In this document: piece after piece, positions 1 to 7,442 of the stretch
Layout of the letters: each line of letters opens with the position of its first letter
Position numbering within the stretch: position 1 is the first letter of the stretch
Virus record (IMG/VR): IMGVR_UViG_3300047444_000117
Coordinates: 1-48,085 of that record
Direction: 5' to 3' (one strand)
Origin: a virus
Length of the DNA: 48,085 nucleotides
Notes under the pieces: generated by a model
Told to the model about the DNA's origin: nothing
What the model saw: the letters and a program-made list of their open reading frames with translations, nothing else
Databases searched by the model: none
Made by a program: the position numbers and the translations under genes

Positions 1-45
1 AGGGTTCTAGGATGCTCGATATTTAGGCAATCGGTCCGAGTTAAT

Positions 46-148
46 GTAAATGAGAACGATTATCATGGTTTCGTTGTGATATACCAACACATCTGACCGA
101 ATGATAACGATTCTCATTAGTACCGGGGGATAGGTGAGAATTATTCTC
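46..148. promoter_or_regulatory. Cluster of three Fur-box-like operators
   Basis: Three sites resemble the 19-bp Fur iron-box palindrome. Site 1 (46-64) matches 14 of 19 positions of the classical consensus by my hand alignment. Site 2 (100-118) matches about as well and is nearly the inverse of site 1. Site 3 (136-148) is a perfect GAGAAT-T-ATTCTC palindrome. Fur represses iron-uptake genes when Fe(II) is plentiful. In this window the first gene downstream is a tRNA, followed by the late operon. I see the sequence similarity directly; binding by host Fur is inference. The sites could instead belong to flanking DNA if this end is not phage. Confidence 0.5.
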
Positions 149-150
149 GT

Positions 151-210
151 TTAGCCTTGGACACCGACAGGTTCGAACTGCTTAAACGCTAAGTCCAAAT
201 AAAAGGCTAG
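151..210 (+). repeat. Structured element 1: bulged long-stem hairpin
   Basis: TAGCCTT (152-158) pairs with AAGGCTA (203-209). The stem is continued inward by GGAC (159-162) with GTCC (193-196), leaving a 3-prime bulge of six bases. A smaller CAG/CTG stem carrying a GTTCGAA loop lies inside. The strand AAGGC can alternatively pair with GCCTT at 216-220. An element of the same architecture occurs at 412-474, on the other side of the tRNA. Function is unknown; packaging-site structure or a processing signal are possibilities. Confidence 0.35.
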
Positions 211-233
211 ATAACGCCTTAGCTCTCATAAAT

Positions 234-257
234 CCGGCCCGTTACGGCTAGTCCGTT
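234..257 (+). repeat. Direct-repeat pieces left of the tRNA
   Basis: TCCGGCCCGT (234-243) and GGCTAGTCCGTT (246-257) recur on the other side of the tRNA as TCCGGCCCGT (391-400) and GGCTAATCCGTT (467-478, one mismatch). The tRNA gene is therefore bracketed by two pairs of direct repeats in the same order. This could be a trace of tRNA insertion or of a duplicated packaging-region element. Confidence 0.4.
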
Positions 258-280
258 AGGAATCCTTGTATTAATCATAT

Positions 281-368
281 GGAGAGTTGGCGGAGTGGTC
301 TAACGCTGCAGACTGCAAATCTGTGAGGCTATGCCTAGACGCTGGTTCGAATCCAGCACTCTCCTCCA
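281..368 (+). tRNA. tRNA with Cys anticodon (GCA) on a class II scaffold
   Basis: The 88-nt gene folds fully. The acceptor stem is GGAGAGT/ACTCTCC, the discriminator is U, and CCA is encoded. The D stem is GCG/CGC. The anticodon stem GCAGA/TCTGT closes the loop CTGCAAA, giving anticodon GCA. The T arm is GCTGG/CCAGC with TTCGAAT. The variable region forms an extra AGGC/GCCT arm, as in Ser, Leu or Tyr tRNAs. GCA plus U73 are the main cysteinyl-tRNA synthetase identity elements, so charging with Cys is likely. However, normal tRNA-Cys has a short variable loop. The anticodon arm differs by little from bacterial tRNA-Tyr. It would be transcribed in the late direction. Confidence 0.9.
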
Positions 369-390
369 TACACGCCCTAGAGGCAAACAG

Positions 391-478
391 TCCGGCCCGT
401 AGATTCCCCGTGGTTAGCCTAGTGTGCACACGGTCATCGCTCTATGGGTCGGACACTGGTTACCAAGGCTAATCCGTT
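391..478 (+). repeat. Structured element 2 and direct-repeat pieces right of the tRNA
   Basis: TTAGCCT (414-420) pairs with AGGCTAA (466-472), extended by a G-T and a G-C pair. AGTGT (421-425) pairs with ACACT (453-457), leaving an eight-base 3-prime bulge. The layout copies that of the 152-209 element although the sequences differ. It lies in the leader between the tRNA and the terminase small subunit gene and contains the second copies of the TCCGGCCCGT and GGCTARTCCGTT repeats. No gene is visible in 369-527. Confidence 0.35.
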
Positions 479-527
479 GTGCGCGCGCATACATACGCGT
501 AGCCCATTATAGTAAGGAGTACATAAT

Positions 528-1013
528 ATGGCACGCAAGCGCTCTGATTCAGCTACGCACGCCGTGGAATCCATGCAAGCCGTAATTGCTGGCCCGGTTC
601 AGCCTCCTGAGCATGTAAAGCTAAGGGAGTGCGATATCCCGTTTTGGGAGGCTATTGTATCGGCCCGTGCGGCTAACACCTGGAACAAGGCTGACTTAGC
701 TCTAGCGGCTAACCTGGCCCGTTGCCAAGCTGACGTAGAAAAATATCAGAAGCAATTAGACGATGAGGGTCCAATCCTCGTTAATGCGCGCGGTACCAAG
801 ACGGCTAATCCATTGTTCGCCATTATAGAGCAACTCTCACGCCGCGCCGTGGCCCTCTCCCGTGTTGTCCATGTCCACGCTGAGGCCACTGTAGGCCGCT
901 CGCGGGACGGCGGGAATAAGCTGGTAGCCCAACAGGGTGCGGAGGCTGCTGTAGACGCTGTACGCGGGTCTGAGGAGCATTCCCTTATCCCCGGACTTAG
1001 TACGCTTCAATGA
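528..1013 (+). CDS. terS: Terminase small subunit (P27-like family)
   Basis: This 161-residue protein would recognise the packaging site and load DNA on the large terminase in the motor at the portal. It has the size, the early position before the large subunit and the helical central segment (about residues 36-125) seen in the P27-type small terminases of HK97-like phages. The start is set by TAAGGAG at 513-519 upstream of the ATG. The end overlaps the next start as ATGA. The large subunit follows after an intervening HNH gene. Its DNA target is unknown; the phased repeats at the right end of the window are a candidate. The call rests on family resemblance and context. Confidence 0.8.
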   Translation: MARKRSDSATHAVESMQAVIAGPVQPPEHVKLRECDIPFWEAIVSARAANTWNKADLALAANLARCQADVEKYQKQLDDEGPILVNARGTKTANPLFAIIEQLSRRAVALSRVVHVHAEATVGRSRDGGNKLVAQQGAEAAVDAVRGSEEHSLIPGLSTLQ

Positions 1014-1510
1014 TTGGCGTTACTCAGGAGTACCTAAAGTCGCTTCTGTCATATGACCCGCTCACCGGCGAGTTTCACTGGCGCACCCGCCGTGGGCGTA
1101 TTGCTGCCGGAACGCTCGCGGGAACGGTAGACGAGGACGGCTATACGCAAATCTGTATCAACTTTGTCCGCTACCGCGCGCATCGGCTGGTGTTCCTGTA
1201 TGTGGACGGCTACCAAGTCCCGGACGGTATGGACGTGGACCACGACAACGGAGACACAGGCGATAACCGATATTCAAACCTTCGTATCGCCACGCGCGGA
1301 CAGAACATGTACAACGCTAAACGGCGCAAGGATAACCGTAGCGGTGTCAAGGGCGTGGGTTGGCACGGAGCCGCTAAAAAGTGGCGCGCACGGCTGCGGG
1401 TGGACGGAAAGGAGATATCCCTCGGCCTGTTCAATAGGCTGGAGGACGCGGAGGCTGCTGTAACCTCGGCGCGCTCTGCTGCGCATAGGGAGTTTTCCCG
1501 CCATGCCTAA
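1010..1510 (+). CDS. HNH-AP2 homing endonuclease 1, between terS and terL
   Basis: This 166-residue protein has an HNH nuclease region (about residues 55-100, with VDHDNGDTGDNRYSNLR carrying the His/Asn core) followed by an AP2-like DNA-binding domain (about 108-160, GVKGV...KKWRARL...LGLF). It overlaps terS by four bases and terL by eight, so all three are likely translated together. Such proteins cut intron-less alleles of neighbouring genes and spread by repair. It is one of five paralogues here (also 3065, 12540, 39809 and 47401), the mark of a family that has multiplied within this phage lineage. It is intact, and no intron is evident around it. Confidence 0.88.
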   Translation: MIGVTQEYLKSLLSYDPLTGEFHWRTRRGRIAAGTLAGTVDEDGYTQICINFVRYRAHRLVFLYVDGYQVPDGMDVDHDNGDTGDNRYSNLRIATRGQNMYNAKRRKDNRSGVKGVGWHGAAKKWRARLRVDGKEISLGLFNRLEDAEAAVTSARSAAHREFSRHA

Positions 1511-3053
1511 AGCACAGACACGCGCAGACCGCGTAATTGCGTTTATCGAGCGGTATTTGCGGGTACCGGAGGGGGCGCTAGTAGGGCAACCGATCCACCT
1601 AGAGAAATTTCAAGAGGAGTTTATCAGAGCGGTCTACGACAATCCCGCAGGTACCTCTAAGGCTATCCTCTCGCTGGCCCGCAAAAATGGGAAAAGTGCT
1701 GTTATCGCGTGTATCTTGCTGGCTCACCTCGTTGGCCCTGAGGCTAAGCTCAACTCTCAAATCGTCTCCGGCGCTATGTCGCGCGATCAAGCCGCCCTGG
1801 TGTTTAACCTCGCGGTCAAGATGGTGCAATTGTCGCCCGATATTCGAGACCTCGTACACGTAAGCCCCTCGGGTAAGAAGCTAACAGGAAAGCCCCTTAA
1901 CGTTGAGTACAAAGCGCTCTCCGCTGAGGCGGCTACCACGCACGGCCTCTCACCTATTCTCGCAATCCTTGACGAGATAGGCCAGGTACGCGGCCCGCAA
2001 TCGGACTTTATTGACGCGGTGACCACGGCCCAAGGCGCGCACGATGGTAAAGCGTTGGTCATTGCGATTAGCACGCAAGCGGCTACGGACGCGGACTTAC
2101 TCTCAATCTGGATTGACGATGCGCTTAAATCAGGTGACCCGCGTATCGTATGCCACCTGTACGCAGCGGACCCGGACGCGGAGCTAGACGACCCTAAGGG
2201 CTGGCAAGCGGCTAACCCGGCCTTGGGTATATTCCGCTCCCGGCAAGACGTAGAGCAACAAGCCGCAGAAGCTAAGCGTATGCCCTCGCGGGAAAATACG
2301 TTCCGTAACCTTATCCTTAATCAACGCGTCTCCACGGTCTCCCCGTTTGTCTCGCGGGACGTGTGGAAAAGTTGCGCGGGTGCGCCCGTATTTGCTCCCG
2401 GCTCGCAAGTATTCGGCGGACTGGACTTATCGGCCCGTACCGACTTAACCGCGTTCGTGATTATCGGTAGGCGTGAGGGTAAATGGCACTCCGCTAGTTA
2501 CTTCTGGACTCCCCAAGAGGGCCTTAAGGATAGAGCTAAGCGTGACCGTGTGCCGTATGACCTTTGGGCGGACCAGGGATACCTACGCACTACTCCCGGT
2601 CGCACCGTCGATTACGAGGTTGTAGCCGCTGACATTCTGGAGATTGTCCAGGACTACGAGGTACACAGCATCGCATATGACCGTTGGCGAATTGACCTCC
2701 TTAAGAAAGAGTTCAAGGACATAGGCATAGACGCGGATACGCCAAGCAAAGACGGCGGTCGCCTCCCATTGGTCCCTCACGGGCAAGGCTTTAAGGACTT
2801 CTCGCCCGCCCTCGATGCGCTAGAGGCCGAGTTAGTCAACGGGCGCGTAGTCCATGACGATAACCCCGTACTAACCATGTGTGCGGCTAACGCAGTCGTG
2901 CAAAAAGACCCTAGCGGTAACCGCAAACTGGACAAAGCCAAAGCTACCGGACGTATTGACGGCATGGTGGCTATGGGTATGGCGTTCGGTGCAACGGTGT
3001 TGGCTGCTGCTGACCTTGAGCCGGAGCGCTCTTTCCAATTGCTTGTTTTCTGA
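1503..3053 (+). CDS. terL: Terminase large subunit
   Basis: This is the ATP-driven DNA packaging motor and nuclease, 516 residues. The ATPase shows a Walker A ARKNGKS (residues 59-65) and a Walker B ending in Asp157-Glu158 (ILDE). The C-terminal RNase H-like nuclease begins with GGLDLSARTD, with Asp308 as a metal ligand. Sequence style and length fit the HK97-type (Terminase_1) large subunits, which normally make cos ends. An AGGGAG site precedes the ATG, which lies inside the end of the HNH gene. The gene is intact and is followed by a second homing endonuclease, so it is bracketed by two selfish genes. Confidence 0.95.
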   Translation: MPKAQTRADRVIAFIERYLRVPEGALVGQPIHLEKFQEEFIRAVYDNPAGTSKAILSLARKNGKSAVIACILLAHLVGPEAKLNSQIVSGAMSRDQAALVFNLAVKMVQLSPDIRDLVHVSPSGKKLTGKPLNVEYKALSAEAATTHGLSPILAILDEIGQVRGPQSDFIDAVTTAQGAHDGKALVIAISTQAATDADLLSIWIDDALKSGDPRIVCHLYAADPDAELDDPKGWQAANPALGIFRSRQDVEQQAAEAKRMPSRENTFRNLILNQRVSTVSPFVSRDVWKSCAGAPVFAPGSQVFGGLDLSARTDLTAFVIIGRREGKWHSASYFWTPQEGLKDRAKRDRVPYDLWADQGYLRTTPGRTVDYEVVAADILEIVQDYEVHSIAYDRWRIDLLKKEFKDIGIDADTPSKDGGRLPLVPHGQGFKDFSPALDALEAELVNGRVVHDDNPVLTMCAANAVVQKDPSGNRKLDKAKATGRIDGMVAMGMAFGATVLAAADLEPERSFQLLVF

Positions 3054-3064
3054 CCACGAGACAT

Positions 3065-3550
3065 ATGCTCACACAGACTCGCCTACGGGAATTAGTCGAA
3101 TACAGCCCGGAAACGGGTGTTATGAAGTGGAGAGTTTCCGCGTGTAATCGTGCGATTGTTGGCTCTCCTGCAGGAAGCAAGCGCAAAGACGGTTACGTCT
3201 ACATCGGTATTGGCGGAAAGTACTACTCGCGGCACAGGTTAGCGTGGTTGTACGTCTATGGCGTTCTTCCTGACAACTTAGACCATAAGAACAAAGTACC
3301 CGGCGAGGACTGGCTAGACAATCTACGTCCCGCTACGCATGCGCAAAACATGCAAAACAAGGGCATTCAAAAGAATAACCGCCTTGGCGTGCGTGGTGTT
3401 CGGAAACTGGACGGCGGCGGGTACTTAGCACGCGTACAAGCTAACGGCAAGCAAGTCCTCTGCAAGGTCGTTACGACACTGGAGGAAGCGGCGCACGCGG
3501 TTAGTGCGGCGCGCACACACTACCACGGCGACTACGCCCGCAACGAATAG
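3065..3550 (+). CDS. HNH-AP2 homing endonuclease 2, between terL and the protease
   Basis: This 161-residue paralogue of the 1010-1510 gene has the same domain order: a start like MLTQTRLRELVEY, an HNH core around LDHKNKVPGEDWLDNLR (about residues 76-92), then an AP2-like segment from GVRGVRK to the end. It sits in the short gap between the large terminase and the prohead protease and does not interrupt either. The role is presumably self-propagation by cleavage of phage genomes lacking it. The target site is probably in terL or the protease gene, by analogy with free-standing homing endonucleases. Confidence 0.88.
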   Translation: MLTQTRLRELVEYSPETGVMKWRVSACNRAIVGSPAGSKRKDGYVYIGIGGKYYSRHRLAWLYVYGVLPDNLDHKNKVPGEDWLDNLRPATHAQNMQNKGIQKNNRLGVRGVRKLDGGGYLARVQANGKQVLCKVVTTLEEAAHAVSAARTHYHGDYARNE

Positions 3551-3564
3551 GAGACCGAACAACA

Positions 3565-4191
3565 ATGAGTATCAAGGCGTTTAGCGCTTTTGTTATCAAG
3601 AGCGTTAATGAGGATGCCCGCGAGTTTGAGGGTATCGCAAGTACGCCAACCCTGGACCGTGTAAAGGATAGCGTTAAGCCTGAGGGCTTGCGTTACCAAA
3701 GCGAGGTCCCGCTCCTCCTGAATCATAACCACGCTCAGCCAGTTGGCACTGTGGTATTCGGAAAAGCTACTCCTAAGGGTCTCCCGTTCAAGGGAAAGAT
3801 TGCAAAGGTAGACGAGGAAGGGACCGTTAAGCAACGCACGGATGAGGCTTGGCACAGCATCAAGCACAAAATCATTAAGGGCGTATCCATCGGGTTTAAA
3901 CCGGAGGAATACGAACCTAATAAAGCCGGTGGCATGGACTTTACCAAGGCGGAGGTACATGAGCTTTCCTTGGTTTCTATCCCGTGCAACCCGGAGGCGG
4001 TCATTACCGCATTCAAGTCGCTAGAGGATGCTGAGGCCGCGCAAGCGGGCGAAGTGCCGGGCGAAAACACCCAAGAGCAAGACGAGGCGGCGGCGTTGGC
4101 TGCGGCTGAGGTTGTTAAGGCGCAAGAGGAAGCGGAAGCCTCGCGCAAAACGCACGAAATGCGTGTTCGGAAACTTCTGCTTTCTTTTTGA
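3565..4191 (+). CDS. Prohead maturation protease (HK97 gp4-like)
   Basis: This 208-residue serine protease would cleave the capsid delta domain and itself inside the prohead. The HK97 protease pattern is visible: His54/His56 in LLNHNH and the presumed nucleophile Ser108 in GVSIGF, with Glu/His nearby in EVHELSLVSIPCNPEA. An acidic, Ala/Glu-rich tail (about residues 150-195) may act as a scaffold-like segment. It lies directly before the major capsid gene. Here the portal gene is not upstream of the protease, as it is in HK97, but follows the capsid gene. Confidence 0.92.
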   Translation: MSIKAFSAFVIKSVNEDAREFEGIASTPTLDRVKDSVKPEGLRYQSEVPLLLNHNHAQPVGTVVFGKATPKGLPFKGKIAKVDEEGTVKQRTDEAWHSIKHKIIKGVSIGFKPEEYEPNKAGGMDFTKAEVHELSLVSIPCNPEAVITAFKSLEDAEAAQAGEVPGENTQEQDEAAALAAAEVVKAQEEAEASRKTHEMRVRKLLLSF

Positions 4192-4200
4192 TTTAAAACA

Positions 4201-4214
4201 TAGGACTACATATG
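4201..4214 (+). promoter_or_regulatory. Extended ribosome site TAGGACTACA before the capsid gene
   Basis: TAGGACTACA directly precedes the capsid ATG. Close relatives of this leader precede the tail tube gene (8165-8175), the SSB-like gene (leftward, near 33712-33722) and the 122-residue early gene (leftward, near 42250-42260). A G variant (AGGAGTAC) precedes terS, the helicase, DNA polymerase and 42899 genes. The copies lie next to products needed in large amounts, so this may be a strong phage-specific initiation leader. Confidence 0.45.
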
Positions 4215-5540
4215 ACCCTCGCTGAACAAATTAAACTGGCCCTCGCCAATATCCTCGTTAAGTCGGACTCGCTGGCCGCAATCGTCAACAAGGGCATGCA
4301 AATGTCGGATGACGAGGTTACGCAAGCTGAAGCATTCAAGGCGGAGATTAAGGCTCTCGAATCGCGCGTTGCGCTGCTGAAAGAGGAAGAAGCGCGCCAA
4401 GCCGCCGCCGCCGTTGCCGTTACGGAAAAGGGCCTTACCGTTACGGACACCTCGCGCGTCGAAGTTAAGGACAACAAGCAAAAGGGTGCGTCCGTTGCCC
4501 GCGTTGCGCTCACGCTCATGGCCGCTCGCGGTAACTTGATGCTGGCTGAGCAAATGGCCGCTAAGCACTACAAGGATGACGCGGTTGTTAATGGCGTGGT
4601 TAAGGCTGCTGTAGCTGCTGGTACTACCTCCGTCGCGGCATGGGCGGGCAACCTGATTTACCCGGAAGTGTACGCAGCGGACTTTATTGAACTGCTGTAC
4701 CCGCAGACGGTCATGGGCCGCTTGGAGGGAATGCGTAAGATTCCGTTCAACGTTCGTATTAACGGTATGAACGGTGGTACTCAGGTCGGCTGGGTTGGTG
4801 AAGCTAAGAACACGCCGGTTACGTCCGCCTCGTTCTTTAACGTCAACCTCGGTTGGAACAAGGTGTACGCAATCTCGGCATTCTCGGACGAGATTATCAA
4901 GTTCTCTAACCCGGCTGTAGAGTCGTTGGTGCTGTCTAACCTCGTTGAGGCTACGGCGCAAGGTCTGGATGCTACGTTCCTCGGTTCGGGTGCAGCTACG
5001 GCGGTTAGCCCGGCTGGCTTGTTCTACGGCGTTACTCCGGTTGCCTCGGGCGCAACGCTTGCCACTGCGGACGGCTCGCAATCGGCACTGGACCTTATTG
5101 CAGACTTGCAAGCGGCCATTGCTCCGATGATCGCGGCCAACCTCCCGGTTGGTGGTATTCGTTTGCTTATGTCGCCTGCCCGTGCTTTGCACTTGGGTTC
5201 GCTGCGTAATGCGCTCGGCGCTAAGTGGTTCCCCGGCCTCGACCTCAACGGCGGTACGCTGGAGGGTTTCCCGGTTATCACGTCTAACAACGTTGCAGGT
5301 AACGTTATTGACATCCTCTTGCCGAACGAGATTTACCTCTCTGAGGACGCAGGCCCGGAAATTGACTTCTCGCGTGAGGCGTCGCTCATTATGGACAGCG
5401 CACCGGATACGGCGGGCTCGGCTGCGGTCTCGATGTTCCAGACCAACCAAGTTGCGGTCAAGATCGGCCAATTTATCAATTGGGCTCCGCGCCGCGCTGG
5501 TATCGCAGCGAAAATCTCGGGCGCCGATAAGTACAAGTAA
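4212..5540 (+). CDS. Major capsid protein (HK97 fold)
   Basis: This 442-residue shell protein has an N-terminal helical, charged segment (about residues 1-100, coiled-coil like) that matches the removable delta/scaffold domain. The capsid fold follows: a turn toward GNLIYPEVYA, an E-loop region around PFNVRINGMNGGTQVGWVGE, the spine helix and A-domain, and a C-terminal strand ending VAVKIGQFINW. It follows the protease and has the TAGGACTACA leader. Codon usage is strongly biased to G/C-ending codons, which produces a long spurious open frame on the other strand. The call is secure from length, order and architecture; the exact cleavage site is not predictable by eye. Confidence 0.94.
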   Translation: MTLAEQIKLALANILVKSDSLAAIVNKGMQMSDDEVTQAEAFKAEIKALESRVALLKEEEARQAAAAVAVTEKGLTVTDTSRVEVKDNKQKGASVARVALTLMAARGNLMLAEQMAAKHYKDDAVVNGVVKAAVAAGTTSVAAWAGNLIYPEVYAADFIELLYPQTVMGRLEGMRKIPFNVRINGMNGGTQVGWVGEAKNTPVTSASFFNVNLGWNKVYAISAFSDEIIKFSNPAVESLVLSNLVEATAQGLDATFLGSGAATAVSPAGLFYGVTPVASGATLATADGSQSALDLIADLQAAIAPMIAANLPVGGIRLLMSPARALHLGSLRNALGAKWFPGLDLNGGTLEGFPVITSNNVAGNVIDILLPNEIYLSEDAGPEIDFSREASLIMDSAPDTAGSAAVSMFQTNQVAVKIGQFINWAPRRAGIAAKISGADKYK

Positions 5541-5569
5541 TTTACTTAGACGCACTAACACATGTGCCT

Positions 5570-5585
5570 ACCCTCTTAGGAGGGT
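5570..5585 (+). promoter_or_regulatory. Hairpin after the capsid gene
   Basis: ACCCTC-TTAG-GAGGGT forms a six-pair stem with a four-base loop, 30 bases after the capsid stop and just before the ribosome site of the next gene. No T-run follows, so an intrinsic terminator is unlikely. RNA processing or protection of capsid mRNA is possible. Confidence 0.35.
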
Positions 5586-5608
5586 GGGTACCCTTCAAAG
5601 GATTTTAT

Positions 5609-5803
5609 ATGTTGGTAAAGGTTAAAGCCCTTCGGAGGGTAGTTTTAGACCGCGTGATTAACGCGGGTGACGTAGTAGACATGCATGTAGCGCTTGCCCG
5701 CTTGCTGTATATCGCGGGCGACGTTAAGACGCACACGGAAGCAAGTGAGCCAACGGAGCAACCGGCTACGCCGCGCCGTGGCCGTCCTCGTAAGGAGGCT
5801 TAA
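5609..5803 (+). CDS. Small head-region protein with C-terminal AT-hook motif
   Basis: I chose the ATG at 5609 over an upstream in-frame ATG at 5564 because AAAGGA lies at the right distance. The upstream start would run through the hairpin at 5570-5585. The 64-residue product has an N-terminal part (MLVKVKALRRVVLDRVINAG...) like the short proteins of unknown function often found beside portal or capsid genes. It then has a Pro/Thr/Glu linker and a basic tail, RRGRPRKEA. The RGRPRK core is the canonical AT-hook that grips the minor groove of A/T DNA. It might bind packaged DNA or help portal assembly; that is inference. Its TAA overlaps the portal ATG. Confidence 0.75.
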   Translation: MLVKVKALRRVVLDRVINAGDVVDMHVALARLLYIAGDVKTHTEASEPTEQPATPRRGRPRKEA

Positions 5804-7152
5804 TGGCGAATATCGTAACCAAGGCTCTCGACGGTCTGCGAAGGTTCAAACGTAACGCTTTACCTATCGGAAGTACCGCCATAGCGTCTAGTGGCTCAGC
5901 CGGATTTATCCGCGAGCCATACATGGGAGCTTGGCAACAAAACCAATCCCTTACTACCCGCGATGGAATGCTTGCTAGCTCCGCCGTGTTCGCGTGTGTA
6001 GACCTTATCTCCTCTGACGTAGCCAAGCTACGCACCAAGTACGTGAAGCTAATTGACGGTGTGTGGCAAGAGTCGGCGGCTCCGCGATACACAAACGTAC
6101 TGCGTAAGCCTAACCCGTATCAAACGCGGTTCCAATTCTTTAAGACTTGGATAGGAAGTAAGCTGACTCACGGTAACGCCTTTATATTGCTGACGCGCAA
6201 CAGCATGGGCGTAGTAATTCAAATGGACGTGCTAAACCCTCGGTATGTTGTCCCTTTGGTGGCCCCTGACGGCTCGGTGTTCTACCAAATCACAATGAGT
6301 CCACTACAGGTTAGCCCGCTGGACGCGTGGGTAGTCCCCGCACGGGATATGATCCATGACCGGGGTATGACTTCCTGGCATCCTCTTATCGGCATGACGC
6401 CTATTGCGGCGTGCGCGGCATCCGCTACGCTGTCTAACGCGATCTCTACCAATAGCGCGGCGTTCTTTAGCAATGCGGCCCGCCCCTCTGTGTTCATGTC
6501 CGCTCCGGCTGCTATTAGCAGCGAGACGGCGGCACGCCTTAAGGCGCAAGTAGAGAGCGGCTATAGCGGCAATAACGCGGGTAAGGTCATGGTGGGCGGT
6601 GATGGTCTGACGCTTACCCACATGACAATGAGCGGCGCGGACGCGCAAACCATTGAGCAACTTAAATGGACGGCTGAGGACGTAGCGCGATGCTTTCACG
6701 TACCAGGCCATAAGATCGGCCTCGATACCGGCTCACGTACCGCCAATAGCTCCGCAATCTACGAGTCTATGTATTACTCGGATTGCTTGCAAGCGTACCT
6801 TGAGTCTATCGAACTACTGCTAGATGACGGGCTTAACCTCCCCGATGATAGTTCGCTCAAGTTTGATACCAAGGGCCTCATGCGTATGGACGAGTCCGCA
6901 CAGCACACGGCTAACGCTCAAGCAATCGGGGCCGGTTACATGAAGCCCAACGAGGCCCGCGCTACTGTTGGTCTCCCTCCGGTTGAGGGCGGGGATACGC
7001 CGTACTTGCAACAGCAGAATTACAGCCTTGCGGCCCTCGCGGAGCGAGACAAGACCAACCCCCTAGCAGCACCTCCGCAACCCGCTGGAGGGGCTGGAAA
7101 CACGCCCACGGCTGAGCCCGCAACAACGGATGACGGAGGTAGCGCGGAGTGA
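5803..7152 (+). CDS. Portal protein (HK97 type)
   Basis: This 449-residue protein would form the dodecameric portal through which DNA enters and to which tail connectors attach. It shows HK97-portal features: SSAVFACVDLISSDVA near residue 60, the wing and stem region with GNAFILLTRN, and a helical segment ending in the KWTAEDVARCFHVPGHKIG motif (about residues 290-308) that is typical of the family. The last 40 residues are Pro/Ala/Thr-rich and probably disordered. Translation is coupled to the previous gene by TAATG. Its position after, not before, the capsid gene is unusual. Confidence 0.93.
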   Translation: MANIVTKALDGLRRFKRNALPIGSTAIASSGSAGFIREPYMGAWQQNQSLTTRDGMLASSAVFACVDLISSDVAKLRTKYVKLIDGVWQESAAPRYTNVLRKPNPYQTRFQFFKTWIGSKLTHGNAFILLTRNSMGVVIQMDVLNPRYVVPLVAPDGSVFYQITMSPLQVSPLDAWVVPARDMIHDRGMTSWHPLIGMTPIAACAASATLSNAISTNSAAFFSNAARPSVFMSAPAAISSETAARLKAQVESGYSGNNAGKVMVGGDGLTLTHMTMSGADAQTIEQLKWTAEDVARCFHVPGHKIGLDTGSRTANSSAIYESMYYSDCLQAYLESIELLLDDGLNLPDDSSLKFDTKGLMRMDESAQHTANAQAIGAGYMKPNEARATVGLPPVEGGDTPYLQQQNYSLAALAERDKTNPLAAPPQPAGGAGNTPTAEPATTDDGGSAE

Positions 7153-7442
7153 GCATTATCTCCTTAGACCAAGCCAAGGCTCAGCTACGTCTTAACGACG
7201 ACTATAGCGACACAGAGCTAACCACGATGGTAGCCGCCGCAAGTGACATTGTGGCGAGCTATCTAAAGTGGCCTGACCCTCCGCCGTATGACGGCGTAAC
7301 CACGCCGTACCCCGCACGCATTCAAACCGCAACCCTCCTCGTATTGTCATCCCTGTATGAGGATCGGGAAGGGGCTAATGATCCAATTGGCCCCGCTGTG
7401 GTTTCCATTCTCGCCCGTGACCGCGACCCGGCATTAGCGTAA
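7149..7442 (+). CDS. Head-tail connector (HK97 gp6-like)
   Basis: This 97-residue protein starts at a GTG that overlaps the portal stop (GTGA). It opens with ISLDQAKAQLRLNDDYSDTELTTMVAAASDIVASYL, a helical pattern found in gp6-like and DNA-packaging connector proteins that form the first ring below the portal. A later segment, ATLLVLSSLYEDREG, is also typical. It overlaps the next gene by one base and so forms a tightly coupled connector series. Confidence 0.88.
   Translation: MSIISLDQAKAQLRLNDDYSDTELTTMVAAASDIVASYLKWPDPPPYDGVTTPYPARIQTATLLVLSSLYEDREGANDPIGPAVVSILARDRDPALA

Noticed and set aside
1-280. Bases 1-280 as host DNA flanking a prophage
   Set aside because: The integrase and any attachment site lie in the interior, near 22.8 kb, so window ends are not expected to be prophage junctions. 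Not excluded entirely.
513-527. CATTATAG before terS as a T7-like promoter
   Set aside because: It matches only the last bases of the T7 consensus, and no second copy with similar flanks was found.
4206-5561. Open frame of about 450 codons on the leftward strand across the whole capsid gene
   Set aside because: It is an exact antisense shadow produced by strongly biased codons in the capsid gene, has no ribosome site, and translates to a low-complexity Arg/Asn-rich sequence.
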